Source: Loripinus fragilis
Taxonomy: Eukaryota > Mollusca > Bivalvia > Lucinida > Lucinidae
Length of the DNA: 64,000 nt
Direction: 5' to 3'
NCBI GenBank assembly: GCA_964019695.1
Contig: OZ026516.1
Location: 101,308,368 to 101,372,367 of the forward strand
The notes under the pieces are model-generated. The model was not told the origin of the DNA. It made no database searches and saw nothing but the letters and a program-made list of their open reading frames with translations. A program made the translations under genes and the position numbers. Positions 1 to 10,162 of this stretch are shown piece by piece (position 1 is the first letter of the stretch; every line of letters begins with the position of its first letter).

Positions 1-200
1 GCTTTATATTCATAGAATATTCAAGCGACTTGCAAAGGCTCTGATCAGACTGCACGTACGTGCAGGCTGGTCTGAACCTTTGCTGGTTAGCACATACCAT
101 ATTGTTGGAAATCTCATGTCACAGCTCAATTATTTTACCCTTAGCCTGCCAGTCATGACTTTTGTCATCAGCTCTCTCATCTGCTTATGCTCTTAGGTAG
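1..200. repeat. Dispersed repeat flanking the first TIR element
   Basis: No coding potential is seen. The stretch contains a hairpin around 38-80 (CTGATCAGACTGCAC pairing with TGCAGGCTGGTCTGA) and ends in CTTAGGTAG at 192-200. That 9-mer recurs at 4521-4529, where the same dispersed repeat resumes (CCTACATTACAAACAATATG). A related sequence without an insertion is seen at 53880-53915 (TCATCTGCATATGTTAAGGTAGCCTA). So 1-200 and 4530 onward are two halves of one older repeat split by an insertion. Confidence 0.6.
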
Positions 201-537
201 GGTCTAGACAAAACATAGAACGACAAAACATAGAAAAGCAAAAATATAGAAAAGACATAATATAGAAAGACAAACCATAGAAAAAAAAACATCGAAAAAA
301 GATCGAAATTTTTTCCAAATAACATCGAAAAAGTTCAGAAACATCGAAAATTTATTTCCATCAATTTTACAACCACAATACATTTTTTGGAGGTAGGCCT
401 AGCAAACATTGATTAATTTAGTGACCAATAAACCATAAAAGTGCAATAGATTATATCACTGCTAGTTGCGTTTTGCAATAAGTTATCCCGTAATGTTGTG
501 GGCCAAGCCCTTCAGGTACACCATACATGAATGTCCG

Positions 538-771
538 TTATTGCGGACACACCTCTTTCCTCAGAGCTTGCTTCCCCGACTCAGTGTTGGATTGCTCTCC
601 ATTGAGAAATTCCAAAAAATCCAAATATTTGAGTAAGCCAGACCCAGACTTGAGCTTATTTGTCGCAGCCAGTCTTTCTAACAGACCAAATAGATGGCGG
701 ATAGCTTGGTCCAGTGAGCGAATGTTAAATGACGCATAGCAATTGCCAAGCGGTAAACTAATTATAATTTT
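538..771 (-). other. Open frame of unknown origin inside the TIR element
   Basis: The minus strand is open for about 77 codons between a TGA at 774-772 and a TAA at 540-538, with no in-frame ATG near its start. The translation has ordinary composition and includes RSLDQAIRHLFGLLERLAA and LLKYLDFLEFL, which look like amphipathic helices. I do not recognise the family. It could be a remnant of the element's transposase, a captured host exon, or chance. The plus-strand frame over the same bases (527-739) is less protein-like. Confidence 0.2.
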
Positions 772-857
772 TCACACTTATTGCTCTATTATTGGTCGTT
801 CTATTATTCATTGCTCTATTAAATGTCGCTTCTATGTTTTGACGCATCTATTAAATG

Positions 858-982
858 CCTGAACGTTATGGCTGATTTTAATAACAACAATCAAAAGTGG
901 TGATGTCATACAAATATGTGTGGGTACTACTAATTACCGAAGACAAACCGAGTCTGATTTACATTTAAGAGTAAATGTTACA
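858..982 (-). repeat. 3' LTR of the gypsy element (slightly truncated)
   Basis: About 125 bp, direct repeat of 4355-4479 with few differences. On the minus strand it begins TGTAACATTTACTC next to the polypurine tract. It matches the other LTR as far as CCTGAAC (858) but lacks the final ~13 bp (AACAACC-side segment ending in CA) seen at 4342-4354. That loss may explain why no clean target duplication is found. Confidence 0.8.
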
Positions 983-995
983 TCTTCCCTTTTCT
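983..995 (-). other. Polypurine tract
   Basis: On the minus strand AGAAAAGGGAAGA lies directly before the LTR start TGTAACA. Position and composition are as expected for the plus-strand priming site of an LTR element. Confidence 0.75.
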
Positions 996-1512
996 GACTG
1001 AAGAGACTTAAATTGTTCGAGTGTTTGAATCATATTGTGAACCAGTATTAAAAGTAAACTTAACACATTAAGATTTATACCCGGTATGAATAAACAGGTC
1101 TATTGTTTGAACTGTAGCATCTGAACTAAGTAAGTCATGCTTGTAAATCACTCACTAGAGTGAAACAAATATAAACCCTGATAAACACAATATGTACATG
1201 AAGTTCCATTATGAAGGTTTTGAGCAACACTGTGTCAAATCTTAAGACAAGTAAATGATTCACAGTGCCATCCAAAACAGTGTAATGTATATATGTGTTT
1301 ATCACCAGTATGTATTTTGCCACATGTAATGGTTTTTCTCCAGAGTGAACATATATATATGTGTAATTATGAGAATAACTGATAAGTATTTATTTGTGAA
1401 ATTAAACACTATTAAACCCTTAATGTTAGTAGTACAGGGCTCTTGCCCTGAGGCTGGCACTGGGTTTATTGTGCCCCTTAACACAGTACTCAGCCTGCTG
1501 ATTAATAATATT

Positions 1513-3302
1513 TTATAAATCCAGTCTTTTTGGAGGAATGACATGTCTGCCTGACCTTGTAGTTTTGGCAGGCGAACACGAACTTGCAGAGCTTGTATTC
1601 TCATGGATTATTGTGTCTGGTGTCCCACGAGCTGGCGAGACTGGTTGAGCTGGTGGGTTTGGTGTTAGTTTTGCTGGCGAAACTGCACAATCACGCAACA
1701 CCCATGTATGATCAGGTACATTAATTTCCCGAAATCATCCTGATCGAAACTGTTTTCGACGCTAGTGTTCTGTGTTGATGGTTGTAGGTGCTTTCGATTG
1801 CGCCGGTATACTCTCCCGCCACTGCGCACGATATAAGACCGTGGTTTAGAGTGTCGTTCAACAACTGTCCCTGATTTCCAAGATGTGGAGCCCGGCAGAG
1901 GACTCATGTGAATGTTAGTTCCTTCTGAAAGAGACTGAAGGTCTTTAGCCCATTAACGCTGACCAAATTATGTTTTCTGTTTCTGTTTTTCTGCATTAAA
2001 ATGTTTTTTTTTTCTGTTTCTGAATCGTGTTCTCCCGGTTTTAGCACTGAATCACATGAAGGAAGAATATTCCGTGGACGCCTTCCCATCAGTAGCTGAC
2101 TTGGTGATAAATTCACACATTGCAATGGTGTGGTACGATAGTCTAGAAGTGCTAAGTGTTTATCTGAGGTTTTCTTCCACAAGCGTTTAACTGTCTGTAT
2201 CGCATGTTCCGCTTTCCCATTACTACTTTGAAAATGAGGACTGGAGGTTTAATGTTCAATCCCGTACTGTTTACAGAATGTCTTAAACTCATATGAACTG
2301 TACTGGGGTCCGTTATCCGTTCGGAGGCTCTGTGGAATTCCATGACATGCGAACACAGACTTGATAGCGTTTATTACTGATGATGATGTGGTTTGTGACA
2401 GTTCAACTACATCCATGTACTTGGAATAATAGTCCACTATGAGTACATATTTCTTATTTTCAAAGTCAAATAGGTCACTTCCCACCATGCTATATGGTAG
2501 GTCTGGAGTGCGGGTAGGTTTAAGTGGTTCCGCAGTTTGTTGATTTTGATATTCCGCACATGCTGAACAGTCTCTGATCATGTTCTCAATGTCTGAGTTC
2601 ATATTTGGCCAGAACATGACTTCTCTACCCCTTTGTTTACACTTAGTCATTCCCAAATGGGATTTGTGTATAAGTTTAAGCATGTCCATTCTGAGGCTTG
2701 GCAGTATGACTATACGACATCCTTTGTAGATGATTCCATCTAGAATCCTAAGTTGATCTTTCGAGTCCCAATACTGGCATACTTCATAAGGCGTGTCTTT
2801 TCGTGTTTCTGATCGACCATCTTTTATTACCGTATAAAGAATTGGCAGTTCACTTTGAGTAAGATCCTGTATTTCCTTATATTTGGATGGACTAACTGAA
2901 ATCATGTTTAAATTGTCCTGTATTTCAATGTCATTAATGTCACTTGTTTGATGTGGGAGATATGCTCTCGACAACGCATCCGAAATATGCATTTCTCTCC
3001 CCTTCGGGTAGTGTAGATCTATGTCATACCACTGTAGCTTTAACATCATGTTCTGGATACGCATTGGTGCTGATAACAGAGGTTTGCGAAAAATTTGTTC
3101 CAGAGATTTATGATCATTATATATCACTGTCTGTTTACCAAAAATGTATCTATGAAATCTTGTGGTGCTAGATACCACAGAGAGCATTTCCTTCTCAATT
3201 TATGCATATCGCTTTTCAGTTTCAGTTAACGATCTTGACGCATATGCGATGACATGACCCACCTGCAATAAAACTGCTCCTGCATAAATGTGATTGATTG
3301 GT
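1513..3302 (-). pseudogene. gypsy pol remnant: RNase H tail, integrase, C-terminal domain
   Basis: Pieces in several frames. RNase H signals AYASRSLTETEKRYA and DHKSLEQIF lie at about 3270-3100. The integrase zinc-binding region (HKSHLGMTKCK, then CSACAEYQ) follows, then the integrase core with a DLFDF and a TDNGPQYSS block carrying the first two catalytic Asp residues. The third catalytic residue (Glu in NGKAEHAIQ) lies beyond a stop. A C-terminal piece (GRRPRNILPS) and an integrase tail ending SGRHVIPPKRLDL close the frame at 1513. Breaks seen: TAA at 3202-3200, a TAA after GIEH near 2250, and frame changes near 2180, 1905 and 1700. The reverse transcriptase is missing, so this cannot be functional. 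Confidence 0.85.
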
Positions 3303-4181
3303 TCTCTCTCTCTTTTTTATGTATAGGATTTCATTGTCTGATTGGTCATCCTGACTTTCATTGCTATCACTGTCTTGTACAATATTTATTTTACTAAGTC
3401 TCTTTCTGCAGACTTTGAGCCAGTGATCTGGTTTCTTGCAGTACTTACAAGTAGTTCCCTTTGCAGGGCATTTGCCCGTTTCATGCGTTTTTCCACATTT
3501 CCAGCATTTGATGGTCTAATTGTACTTGGCTGTGCACCGGTTGTCGAATGTTTGTTACGGCTTGAAGTATTTTTATCATTTTTTACAGTCTTTGGTTTTG
3601 TGTCCTTTTGTTCGACATCTACACGTGATACTTCTTCGCCCCTGATTACTGTCATATAGGATTGGGAGAATTCATATTGTCTACCTTTGTCTATGGCTTT
3701 TTCCAACGTTAAATCTTGTCCTAGATCAAGTAGCCTTTCTTGAACATTTTGGTGTCTAACACCACTTACAATGAGATTGATGAGAATATCATCTGAGTTT
3801 GTATAATCACAGTCCAGTAACAGAAGTCTGAGATCTTTAACAAAATGGTCAAATTTTTCCCCATCATTCTGTTTTCTCTGATGTGCTTTGAATCTAGCTA
3901 CCCTCTTGTTCTTTGAAGGCTTGACATAATTTTCGAACTTCCCTAAAATTTCAGCGGGATCGTCTTCCTGACCTGCATCCCATGTAAAGGTTTTGTAAAC
4001 CTCCCGGCCCTGCTGGCCTATCCACATGCCAAGCCAACCGGCACAGTCTTTTTTGTCAGATTTAGCAAGAGGCCTTTTTGAATGTGAATTCAACATGTTG
4101 TTTGAACCGTTGAAATTCCTGATACGTTTCTTTTGCGTCCCAATTGAAACAGGGCTGGTCGAAACTGAAGCCCGAAGCCAT
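3303..4181 (-). pseudogene. gypsy gag remnant with two zinc knuckles in a shifted frame
   Basis: The natural start is probably the ATG at 4181-4179 (MASGFSFDQPCFNWD...). The frame then shifts near 4075 into the long middle part (4096-3386), which carries the gag signature GMWIGQQGREVYKTFTW. A second shift near 3515 moves the nucleocapsid out of frame. There the minus strand encodes CWKCGKTHETGKC (CX2CX3HX4C) and CKYCKKPDHWLKVC (CX2CX4HX4C), two zinc knuckles. A TAG precedes the knuckles in their own frame, so a frame change is required. Whether that is decay or a programmed shift cannot be told from one copy; the other lesions favour decay. Confidence 0.8.
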
Positions 4182-4321
4182 TTTCAGTTATTAATTTGGA
4201 AGTGTAAATAAGGGATAACCAGAGTGTTCTGAATAAAATCACTGCGTCGGATCGAAGATCGATTGTCTGTGTTTGTAACCGCTGGATGCTGACGATATTT
4301 ATCGCTTTGTTGTGGCGGATG

Positions 4322-4341
4322 GGTCCAGATTTCTAACACCA
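4322..4341 (-). other. Primer-binding site of the gypsy element
   Basis: On the minus strand TGGTGTTAGAAATCTGGACC begins immediately after the LTR end (...TATTTCA). It resembles the TGGTGTCAGAAGTGGG-type site complementary to a tRNA 3' end (tRNA-Leu type in many invertebrate gypsy elements). The tRNA identity is an inference. Confidence 0.6.
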
Positions 4342-4479
4342 TGAAATATAACAACCTGAACGTTATGGCTGATTTTAATAACAACAATCAAAAGTGGTGA
4401 CATCATACAAATATGTATGGGTACTACTAATTGCCGAAGACAAACCGAGTCCGATTTACATTTAAGAGTAAATGTTACA
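4342..4479 (-). repeat. 5' LTR of the gypsy element
   Basis: 138 bp, starting TGTAACATTTACTC (minus strand, from 4479) and ending TATTTCA at 4342, so it has the canonical TG...CA ends. It is nearly identical to 858-982 over 125 bp. The short LTR length is low for gypsy elements but within range. Confidence 0.8.
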
Positions 4480-4529
4480 GTTTCTCTCTTTTTTGTCGTT
4501 CTATGTTTTGTGGTATACCGCTTAGGTAG

Positions 4530-4620
4530 CCTACATTACAAACAATATGAACCCAGATCAGACTTCTCTCTATGGAGCAGTCTGATCAGTGTTCATATTG
4601 TTTGCTTCCATGGAAATATC
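4530..4620. repeat. AACAATATGAACCCTGATCAG fold-back repeat
   Basis: An imperfect palindrome: AACAATATGAACCCAGATCA at 4541 pairs with CTGATCAGTGTTCATATTGT at 4583-4602. Sibling copies are at 18320-18375, 51785-51852 and 52376-52441, and a half copy is at 54127-54180. The family is short (60-70 bp) and hairpin-forming. Confidence 0.6.
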
Positions 4621-4959
4621 TAATTTAAATTATGCAGCAGACAACATTTTCAGGACAAAAATAGTGGTGGGCTAGGGGTCATTAAATTAAAATGCAATTC
4701 TGTCCCTTAGGTTACATGTACATGTATAAGCTAGCACACAAGATTTTGGTACTTGCCCTATCATTGAGCAAGTACAGTCCAGACGAGTATGCACATTTGT
4801 GCAGACTTGCTAGAGCCTTGACTGCTCTCTTACATTAAGCAAGGATGTAGATGAAGACTCTGTCCACTAGCCCGGCTAGTTATGTCACCATGGGTATTTA
4901 TTCAAGGCATTTGCGCATACATATGTGATAAGTACCAAAATCTCCTGTGCTGGCCTAAA

Positions 4960-5165
4960 CAGTAAAACCTGTGTAAAATGGCCACTCTCAAAAAGACCAA
5001 AAATTGGTTTTCAAGACGGATTTTCGCTTAATGCATGTCAAAAGTATTACAGAATGCTCCAAAGGGAGCATTCTGCAATACTTTTGACCTGTATAAAGCT
5101 TCCATTTGTTATTAAGACCTTTGTTTTGTCATTTCTTGAGTGGCTGTTTTACACAGGTTTTACTG
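4960..5165. mobile_element. CAGTAAAACCTGT fold-back MITE, copy 1
   Basis: 206 bp with terminal inverted repeats CAGTAAAACCTGTGTAAAA and its complement ending GGTTTTACTG. The centre is GAATGCTCC...GGAGCATTC. Other copies are flanked by TA, which suggests Tc1/mariner/pogo-type mobilisation. The 85-codon frame across it (4925-5182) is a by-product of the repeat. Confidence 0.75.
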
Positions 5166-5580
5166 CACATCCAAGTAAATAGTGCAGACTGGTGTGTAAT
5201 GATACGTTAATGCTTGTATTTATCATGATAGTGGTTGCCTTGATATTGCTATAATTGTAAGTGTTTTAACCTTTTTTAGATCAATGGACTGTTCCATAAA
5301 GTTTGATACTACTAAGTCGGGATAGTCCATTGTATATATTGAGGGTTGCAGGTTATAAATTCCATAAAACATTGTATTTCTTTATCTGAATAGAGATTTT
5401 GTCTTGGCAAATAGTGCATTCCCTGATGAAATTCTGCATTCTGTGATATCACATGTCATCTGGGGTGAACTGTTTGCAAAAGCACCGGTTTAGGGGTTTC
5501 GGGTCTACAAAGGGTCAAACTATCGACTACTATTGCTCATAGTGCTTTTTACTAATGATAGTGTTGATAGATTTTATGTA
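5166..5580. other. Unassigned AT-rich sequence
   Basis: No gene. Around 5395-5480 there is a weak copy of the TGCAAACAGTG...CTGATGAAAT repeat that also occurs at 6620-6700, 10545-10610 and 30360-30420. Confidence 0.4.
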
Positions 5581-5897
5581 CAGTAAAACCTGTCTTAAGC
5601 TGCCACTCAAAAAGAACACAAATTTTTTTTAAGACCGATTATCGCTTAATGCAAGTCAAAAGTATTGCAGAATGCTCCAATGGGAGCATTCTGCAATACT
5701 TTTGACCTTCATTAAGCTACCTTTTTCCATTAAGGGCCTCATTTGAGGGCCTCATGGAAGATTAGCTATTACATGTACTTAATTTGTATGTGCTAAATGT
5801 AGTTACCCTCAAAAAATAAAGGCTTTACTTACTTACTTACTTATTAATACTTTTGTTTTGTATCTTTTTGAGTGGCCGCTTAAGACAGGTTTTACTG
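5581..5897. mobile_element. CAGTAAAACCTGT MITE, copy 2, with a LINE/SINE tail inserted
   Basis: Starts CAGTAAAACCTGTCTTAAGC at 5581 and ends GACAGGTTTTACTG at 5897, with TA on both sides (5579-5580, 5898-5899). A 109-bp insert at 5734-5842 carries an AATAAA-like stretch and a (CTTA)n tail. It is bracketed by the direct repeat ATTAA (5729-5733 and 5843-5847). That is the signature of a severely 5'-truncated retroposon. Confidence 0.75.
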
Positions 5898-7026
5898 TAT
5901 GTAGATTTTTACCTTGTCGACTGCATTTTGAAATTTTCTTCAAAATAAAGATCATTAAATAATAAAAATGGCTTCTTATTTGCCAAAGAAAATCTGTTCA
6001 GTCACCTGGAGGGAAGCTCTTGCGGGATGTCCATTCTCAAAGACACAACACAATGCCTCCACTGAGGCTCAAACTAGGGACCTCTTGAACTTGAAGTCAT
6101 TCACTCACAATATCTACCACTGAGCCACTGCACTCCTCAAATTAGGGCTAGAAAACTAGAAAAAAACTTCAAATCCAATTCTGTCCTAACGTCAGCTGAA
6201 AAAATTGTCTTCCAACCCCATATCAGTCGACCCCCCCCCCCCACACACACACAAACAAACTTGATAACTTTCGGAAATATAAAGCCATTTTATGGCCTAG
6301 ACTGTAGTTGAGTGGTAAGGTTAGACCTAGGTCGGGAAATATAACAGCTGTTTGTAATAAATATCACCCAAAAGATCAGAAATGGTTGTCATTTCATCTT
6401 TTCAGTTTGGCTTGTGTACACGGTGTAATCTCTAAACTGTGTTGGTGTATAATTGGCCCGCAAAGTTTAAGACTTAAATATTAAAAGGGTCTATAGCTGT
6501 TAAAAATTAGTTTTTCATCCCACACAAATAAATAAGCATTTAATATCATTGAAATGATCATTGTATAGAAATTTACATGATAAACCCTTTTTCATTCTGG
6601 ATACTGTAAGACATGTACTTTGTCAAACAGTGAGGACACAGATGAAATGCGGCATAAGGCAGCATTTCATCAGGGTGTGCACTGTTTGCAAAGATAAAAC
6701 AATCTTCAGGCAACAGTACAGTTGTTGACATTTTATATTTATTAGCACGATAAATACATCTGAGGGTTTAAAAGCAACGAAAGTCTTATTATCTATTATT
6801 TTAGTTTTTATTAGCAGTTGAAATTTCATGCTCAATTGAGTTAAGGATGAAAAAAGTTGTATAACCTCTAGCGGTATATCAGATGAAACTTTTGAACATT
6901 GGACAATGGGTGAAAATATGTTGTAATGAAAAGAATTGAACTGCCACATAATAAAATCAACGTGCCCAACGACTCAGTCTGAGTCTTTGCATGAAGTTTC
7001 AGTTGTCTTGACTACCCTCTGAGAGC
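5898..7026. other. Unassigned stretch with a diverged tRNA-SINE and microsatellites
   Basis: At 6005-6140 the minus strand reads like a tRNA-derived SINE head (A-box-like GGCTCAGTGGTAGA, then GTTTGAGCCTC as a B-box-like segment). Around 6229-6255 there is a C-run followed by (AC)n. At 6620-6700 lies a fold-back repeat (GATGAAATGC...GCATTTCATC). No coding region is supported. Confidence 0.45.
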
Positions 7027-7215
7027 ACAGAAAGGGAGCTCAGTTGTAGAGTTTTTGACTTGAGACCGAGGGGTTGCCGGTTAGAGCCTTACCGGCGTCA
7101 CTGTGTTATCCTTGAGCAAGACACATTAATCCTTGCTTAGTACTGGTTCAACCCAGGAAAACCCATCCGGACATAACTGAAAAATTGTTGACTGGGATGT
7201 AAAGAATCAAATCAA
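7027..7215 (+). mobile_element. tRNA-derived SINE, family A, plus strand
   Basis: The head matches an internal RNA polymerase III promoter (AGCTCAGTTGTAGAG as a decayed A box; GGTTAGAGCCT as a decayed B box). A core GTTATCCTTGAGCAAGACAC and a 3' part ending GGGATGTAAAGAATCAAATC follow. The family also occurs at 9220-9330, 9750-9946, 16453-16654, 28957-29133 and 56213-56370. It is a retroposon, not a tRNA gene. Confidence 0.75.
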
Positions 7216-7756
7216 ACAAACAGAAAGCACAGCTAAAACTCTGATCAGACTGAGTAGGTTTCCAGGCTGATTTGAGTTTTACTTGGGTGTAGCCGTCATT
7301 GTGTTGGCATTATAGTGCTATGTGGTATGGCTCAATTTTCCCCCCAATACTAGGAACTGACAAAGTAACTGAGTGCCAGAACTTCAACCAAATTACTCAG
7401 GAAAAACATGTGTAGACAAAGTCCCCAATCAAAATACATGTAATTTGGTTGCTTTTTTCAAAAAATCATTTTATTGAAAACTTGGATGGTTTAGTTCAGA
7501 CCATCAACTCGGGGTTCAAGCAAGAGCTTCAGACATGGAGAAGTTAAGCCATTTTTAGAGATGGGCCGCGGCGTGAGAAATGACAGCAAGAAAACCTGTC
7601 TTGGGAGTTTCTGACTAAGCAAGGCCCAAACCAGCCTGCTCAACAACAGAGACTAGCTAGAATATTGAAATTTTACATGGAGCAAGTTTGGTTACATTAC
7701 TTTCCAGATAGCCTTCAACAAAGGCACTGATTGGGCTGCGTGGATGTTCGCATATA

Positions 7757-8090
7757 CAGTAAAACCTGTGTAAAACAACTACTCTAAAATAGACAAAACA
7801 AAGATCTAAATAACAATTGGTAGCTTAATGAAGGTTGGAAGTATTGCAGAATGCTCCACTTGGAGCATTCTGCAATACTTTTAACCTGCATTAAGCAATA
7901 ATTAGACTGGCTCCTGTCCTTATAACAATTTTTCATCTATACTTGTAGCTAGTCTAACTCTGATGGCTCTGTTTTAAAACACATAATATGACACATTGAT
8001 GAAAAATTGTTTTCAGGATAGGAGGCAGTTTAAGCGATAATTGGTCTTGAAAACCATTTTGCTTTTTTTTTAGAGTGGCAGGTTTTACTG
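7757..8090. mobile_element. CAGTAAAACCTGT MITE, copy 3, carrying a second fold-back element
   Basis: TA-flanked (7755-7756, 8091-8092) ends CAGTAAAACCTGTG and CAGGTTTTACTG. An insert at about 7897-8029 has its own inverted ends (CTGTCCTTATAACAATTTTT versus AAAAATTGTTTTCAGGATAG). It is bracketed by TTAAGC (7891-7896 and 8030-8035), which looks like its target duplication. Confidence 0.7.
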
Positions 8091-8285
8091 TAATAAATTT
8101 ATTAGTCATGTTTTCTTGCAATGAGAGTCATCGTGAGACACATATGGGTTTTGATTTTCTTTTATATTCGTTATATGTTCTATACATTAAAACTTTCCCT
8201 CATTTCAAAATGGAAGTAAGCTAGAAAAGGGAGACACACAACTGGTAGATTCTATTTTAGAAATTCAGCATTCAACTCTTAACCA

Positions 8286-8445
8286 ACTAGTGATGCTTTT
8301 GTCGTCTGCTGATAATCTTTGCAAGTGGTTTGACTCCTGACAAAATGTTGGGACTGATCTGGATCCACCGTGTTTGACATTGATGGTTTTCCTGAAAGAA
8401 TGTTTTTCATGTGACCAAGACCATTTGAAAAAACTTTCATATCCC
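8286..8445. repeat. GATCC/CTGATCTGG fold-back repeat, partial
   Basis: Contains GTCGTCTGCTGATAATCTTT and GGGACTGATCTGGATCC followed by TGTTTGACATTGATGG. This is a half-length copy of the fold-back family described at 12683-12896. Confidence 0.55.
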
Positions 8446-8590
8446 CAACATAAGGAGTCTCCATATGAAGTTTGAGATCAATTAGCCCAGTGGCTTCAAA
8501 GGAGATGTTTGAAAGTGGTCAGTGGACGCCAGAGCCATTGGTAATCTATTAGCTCACCCACCAGCCTTGGGCTCTGTTGAGCTAAAAAAA
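8446..8590. repeat. Terminal piece of the GAGCTCACC repeat
   Basis: AAGGAGTCTCCATATGAAGT through ATTAGCTCACCCACCAGCC to TTGAGCTAAAA matches the right-hand end of the repeat units at 11431-15988. It is a truncated dispersed copy. Confidence 0.6.
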
Positions 8591-8605
8591 ATTGTATAAG
8601 ACTAG

Positions 8606-8790
8606 TAAATATATGTTTGGGTGCTCAAAAGAACCATCTATCAGACCTCCAGATAAGAATGCATAACTAAAACTTAAGTTTTCTTATTTCTCAACCAAAA
8701 TATATGTTGTGGGTACTCAGAAGAACCATCTCAATGAGACGTTTTTTTTGAGCACCCAAAACACATGTTTAACAAACTGGTAAGAAAATA
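8606..8790. repeat. Palindromic ACATATGTT...GAACCATCTC repeat
   Basis: Pairs of GGTGCTCAAAAGAACCATCT and its complement occur here, at 16330-16420, 36860-36930 and 63600-63690. In the 16-kb copy the arms (AAAAGAACCGTCTC / GAGACGGTTCTTTT) are nearly perfect. It is a short fold-back MITE without coding capacity. Confidence 0.6.
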
Positions 8791-9219
8791 ATCACATTTT
8801 TATGCACAAAAAGTTACTTATTAAATCTCGACCTATGATCTCTGACCATCTCTGAAATGATACAGTTCTTGAATACCAACAACAAATGAGCCAGTAGATG
8901 GGATTTTGGTTCTTAATGCAAAGATGATTAATGAAAGCTCAGACAAGCCTGGGCATATACAAAGTCTGGCCAGAGTCTTCACTGCTCCCACACATTAGTG
9001 ATGTAGATGCAGGCTCAATTCAATCTTTATATTGATATCCCCACTACCATCGTCGCAAGCCAAGGGTACTAAGTCCACTTCTTTCCTTATGTGCGTAAGG
9101 AATGAAGAGGAGTCAGGACTTAGTACCCTCGACTTATGAAGATGTCCCACTACTGGCCACTAGATAGCTGTACATGAGGATCTGAGGAGTGACTTTATTC
9201 ATATGCAATAAATACCAAA
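8791..9219. other. Unassigned, with one inverted repeat
   Basis: A stem GGGTACTAAGTCC (9064) pairs with GGACTTAGTACCC (9115). Nothing coding is seen. Confidence 0.4.
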
Positions 9220-9749
9220 ATCGTCAGCCGAGTCGCTGTGTTGCATCCTTTCAAGAGACTTTATCTGCTGCCTAGTACTGGTTCAACCTGGCCGTGACTG
9301 AAAATTTGACGTAATAAATCAAACCAAAAAAGAAGTCCAAAAGCTCATGTGTTGGCCCATATGCTTTATGTCAGATAATTAATTATTACCCCCTCCTAAT
9401 TGGAGATCTGAGAAGTATCCAGTTTCTTGGTCCAAATGACATTCTTAATCTTCCATTTACAGAGGAGTAACAATTTTAAATTGTACATGAACCTTTATTA
9501 ATTTATAATAATTTATACTATATATGTCCTTTGAAACCAAACTGCAGCTGAAAAACATTGTCTGCTGATGTCATCTGCTATTTTTTGCTTCAAATATTAT
9601 AACCTGGGCACATTTATGGCTTTGGAAAATTCAAGATTGTTGTGCAGATGCATCTAGGCCTTTTGACGATCATATATGCTGAAACGGTGAAACCATTATG
9701 ACTCTTTTCACAAAGGATTCAAATAAGGATCTTATATATAAAAATTTTG

Positions 9750-9946
9750 TTTGTTTGATTTGATTCTTTACGTCCCATCAACAATCTTTCAATTACACAG
9801 GGACGGGTCTTCCTGGGTTGAACCAGTACTAAGCTAGGATAAATGTGTCTTGCTCAAGGACCACAATGCAGTGACGCCAGTGAGGCTTGAACCCGCGGCC
9901 CCTTGGTCTCGAGTCAAGCACTCTACCACTGAGCCACTGCGCTCCT
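9750..9946 (-). mobile_element. tRNA-derived SINE, family A
   Basis: The best-preserved copy. On the minus strand GAGCGCAGTGGCTCAGTGGT starts the tRNA-like head, GGTTCAAGCCTCAC is the B box, and TGGTCCTTGAGCAAGACAC is the core. The 3' end is GATGGGACGTAAAGAATCAA with a (CAAA)n-type tail. The plus-strand left edge AACAAACAAA is the tail. Confidence 0.8.
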
Positions 9947-10002
9947 TATTATATATAAAATGTCAATAAAGTAGCTGTATCACACGTTTTGCTCTCTCTT
10001 GT

Positions 10003-10148
10003 TTAACTGCATCTGCAAAGAGAAATAAAATCCATTTGAACTCAACAATTCAATTGCATCTACAAAGAAAAATAAAATCCATTTGAACTTTACAATTCAA
10101 TAGCATTTACAAAGAGAAATAAAATCCATCTGAACTTCACTATTAAAT
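10003..10148. repeat. Short tandem repeat, ~56-bp unit, about 2.6 copies
   Basis: Units contain GCATCTACAAAGAAAAATAA followed by AATCCATTTGAACT...CAATTCAA. They begin at roughly 10010, 10066 and 10122. Confidence 0.75.
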
Positions 10149-10162
10149 GAATGGTAACAAAA

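Larger units (their letters stand above)
858..4479 (-). mobile_element. Ty3/gypsy LTR retrotransposon, internally deleted
   Basis: A minus-strand LTR element with recognisable parts in the expected order: 5' LTR (4479-4342), primer-binding site (4341-4322), gag (4181 to about 3303), residual pol with RNase H and integrase (about 3302-1513), polypurine tract (995-983) and 3' LTR (982-858). Protease and reverse transcriptase are absent: the gag C-terminus runs straight into RNase H near 3290-3310, so about 1.5 kb or more is missing relative to a normal gypsy element. Several frameshifts and stops show it is dead. It sits inside the 201-4520 TIR element and is the younger of the two. Confidence 0.85.
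201..4520. mobile_element. TIR DNA transposon with 9-bp target duplication, split by a gypsy element
   Basis: The ends are inverted: GGTCTAGACAAAACATAGAA at 201-220 matches the reverse complement of 4493-4519 (GGTATACCACAAAACATAG). Both continue into CGACAAAA. The element is flanked by the direct repeat CTTAGGTAG (192-200 and 4521-4529). A 9-bp duplication with G-starting TIRs fits Mutator-like elements, but I see no transposase, so the superfamily is an inference. After removing the nested gypsy element only about 0.7 kb remains (201-857 and 4480-4520). The left 150 bp is AT-rich with an iterated ACATAGAAA/ACATCGAAA motif. It is probably a non-autonomous derivative. Confidence 0.65.

Noticed and set aside
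3342..3659. 105-codon plus frame
   Set aside because: Antisense to gag of the minus-strand gypsy element.
4925..5182. 85-codon plus frame
   Set aside because: Runs through a CAGTAAAACCTGT MITE; similar frames appear at 16016 and 52789 for the same reason.
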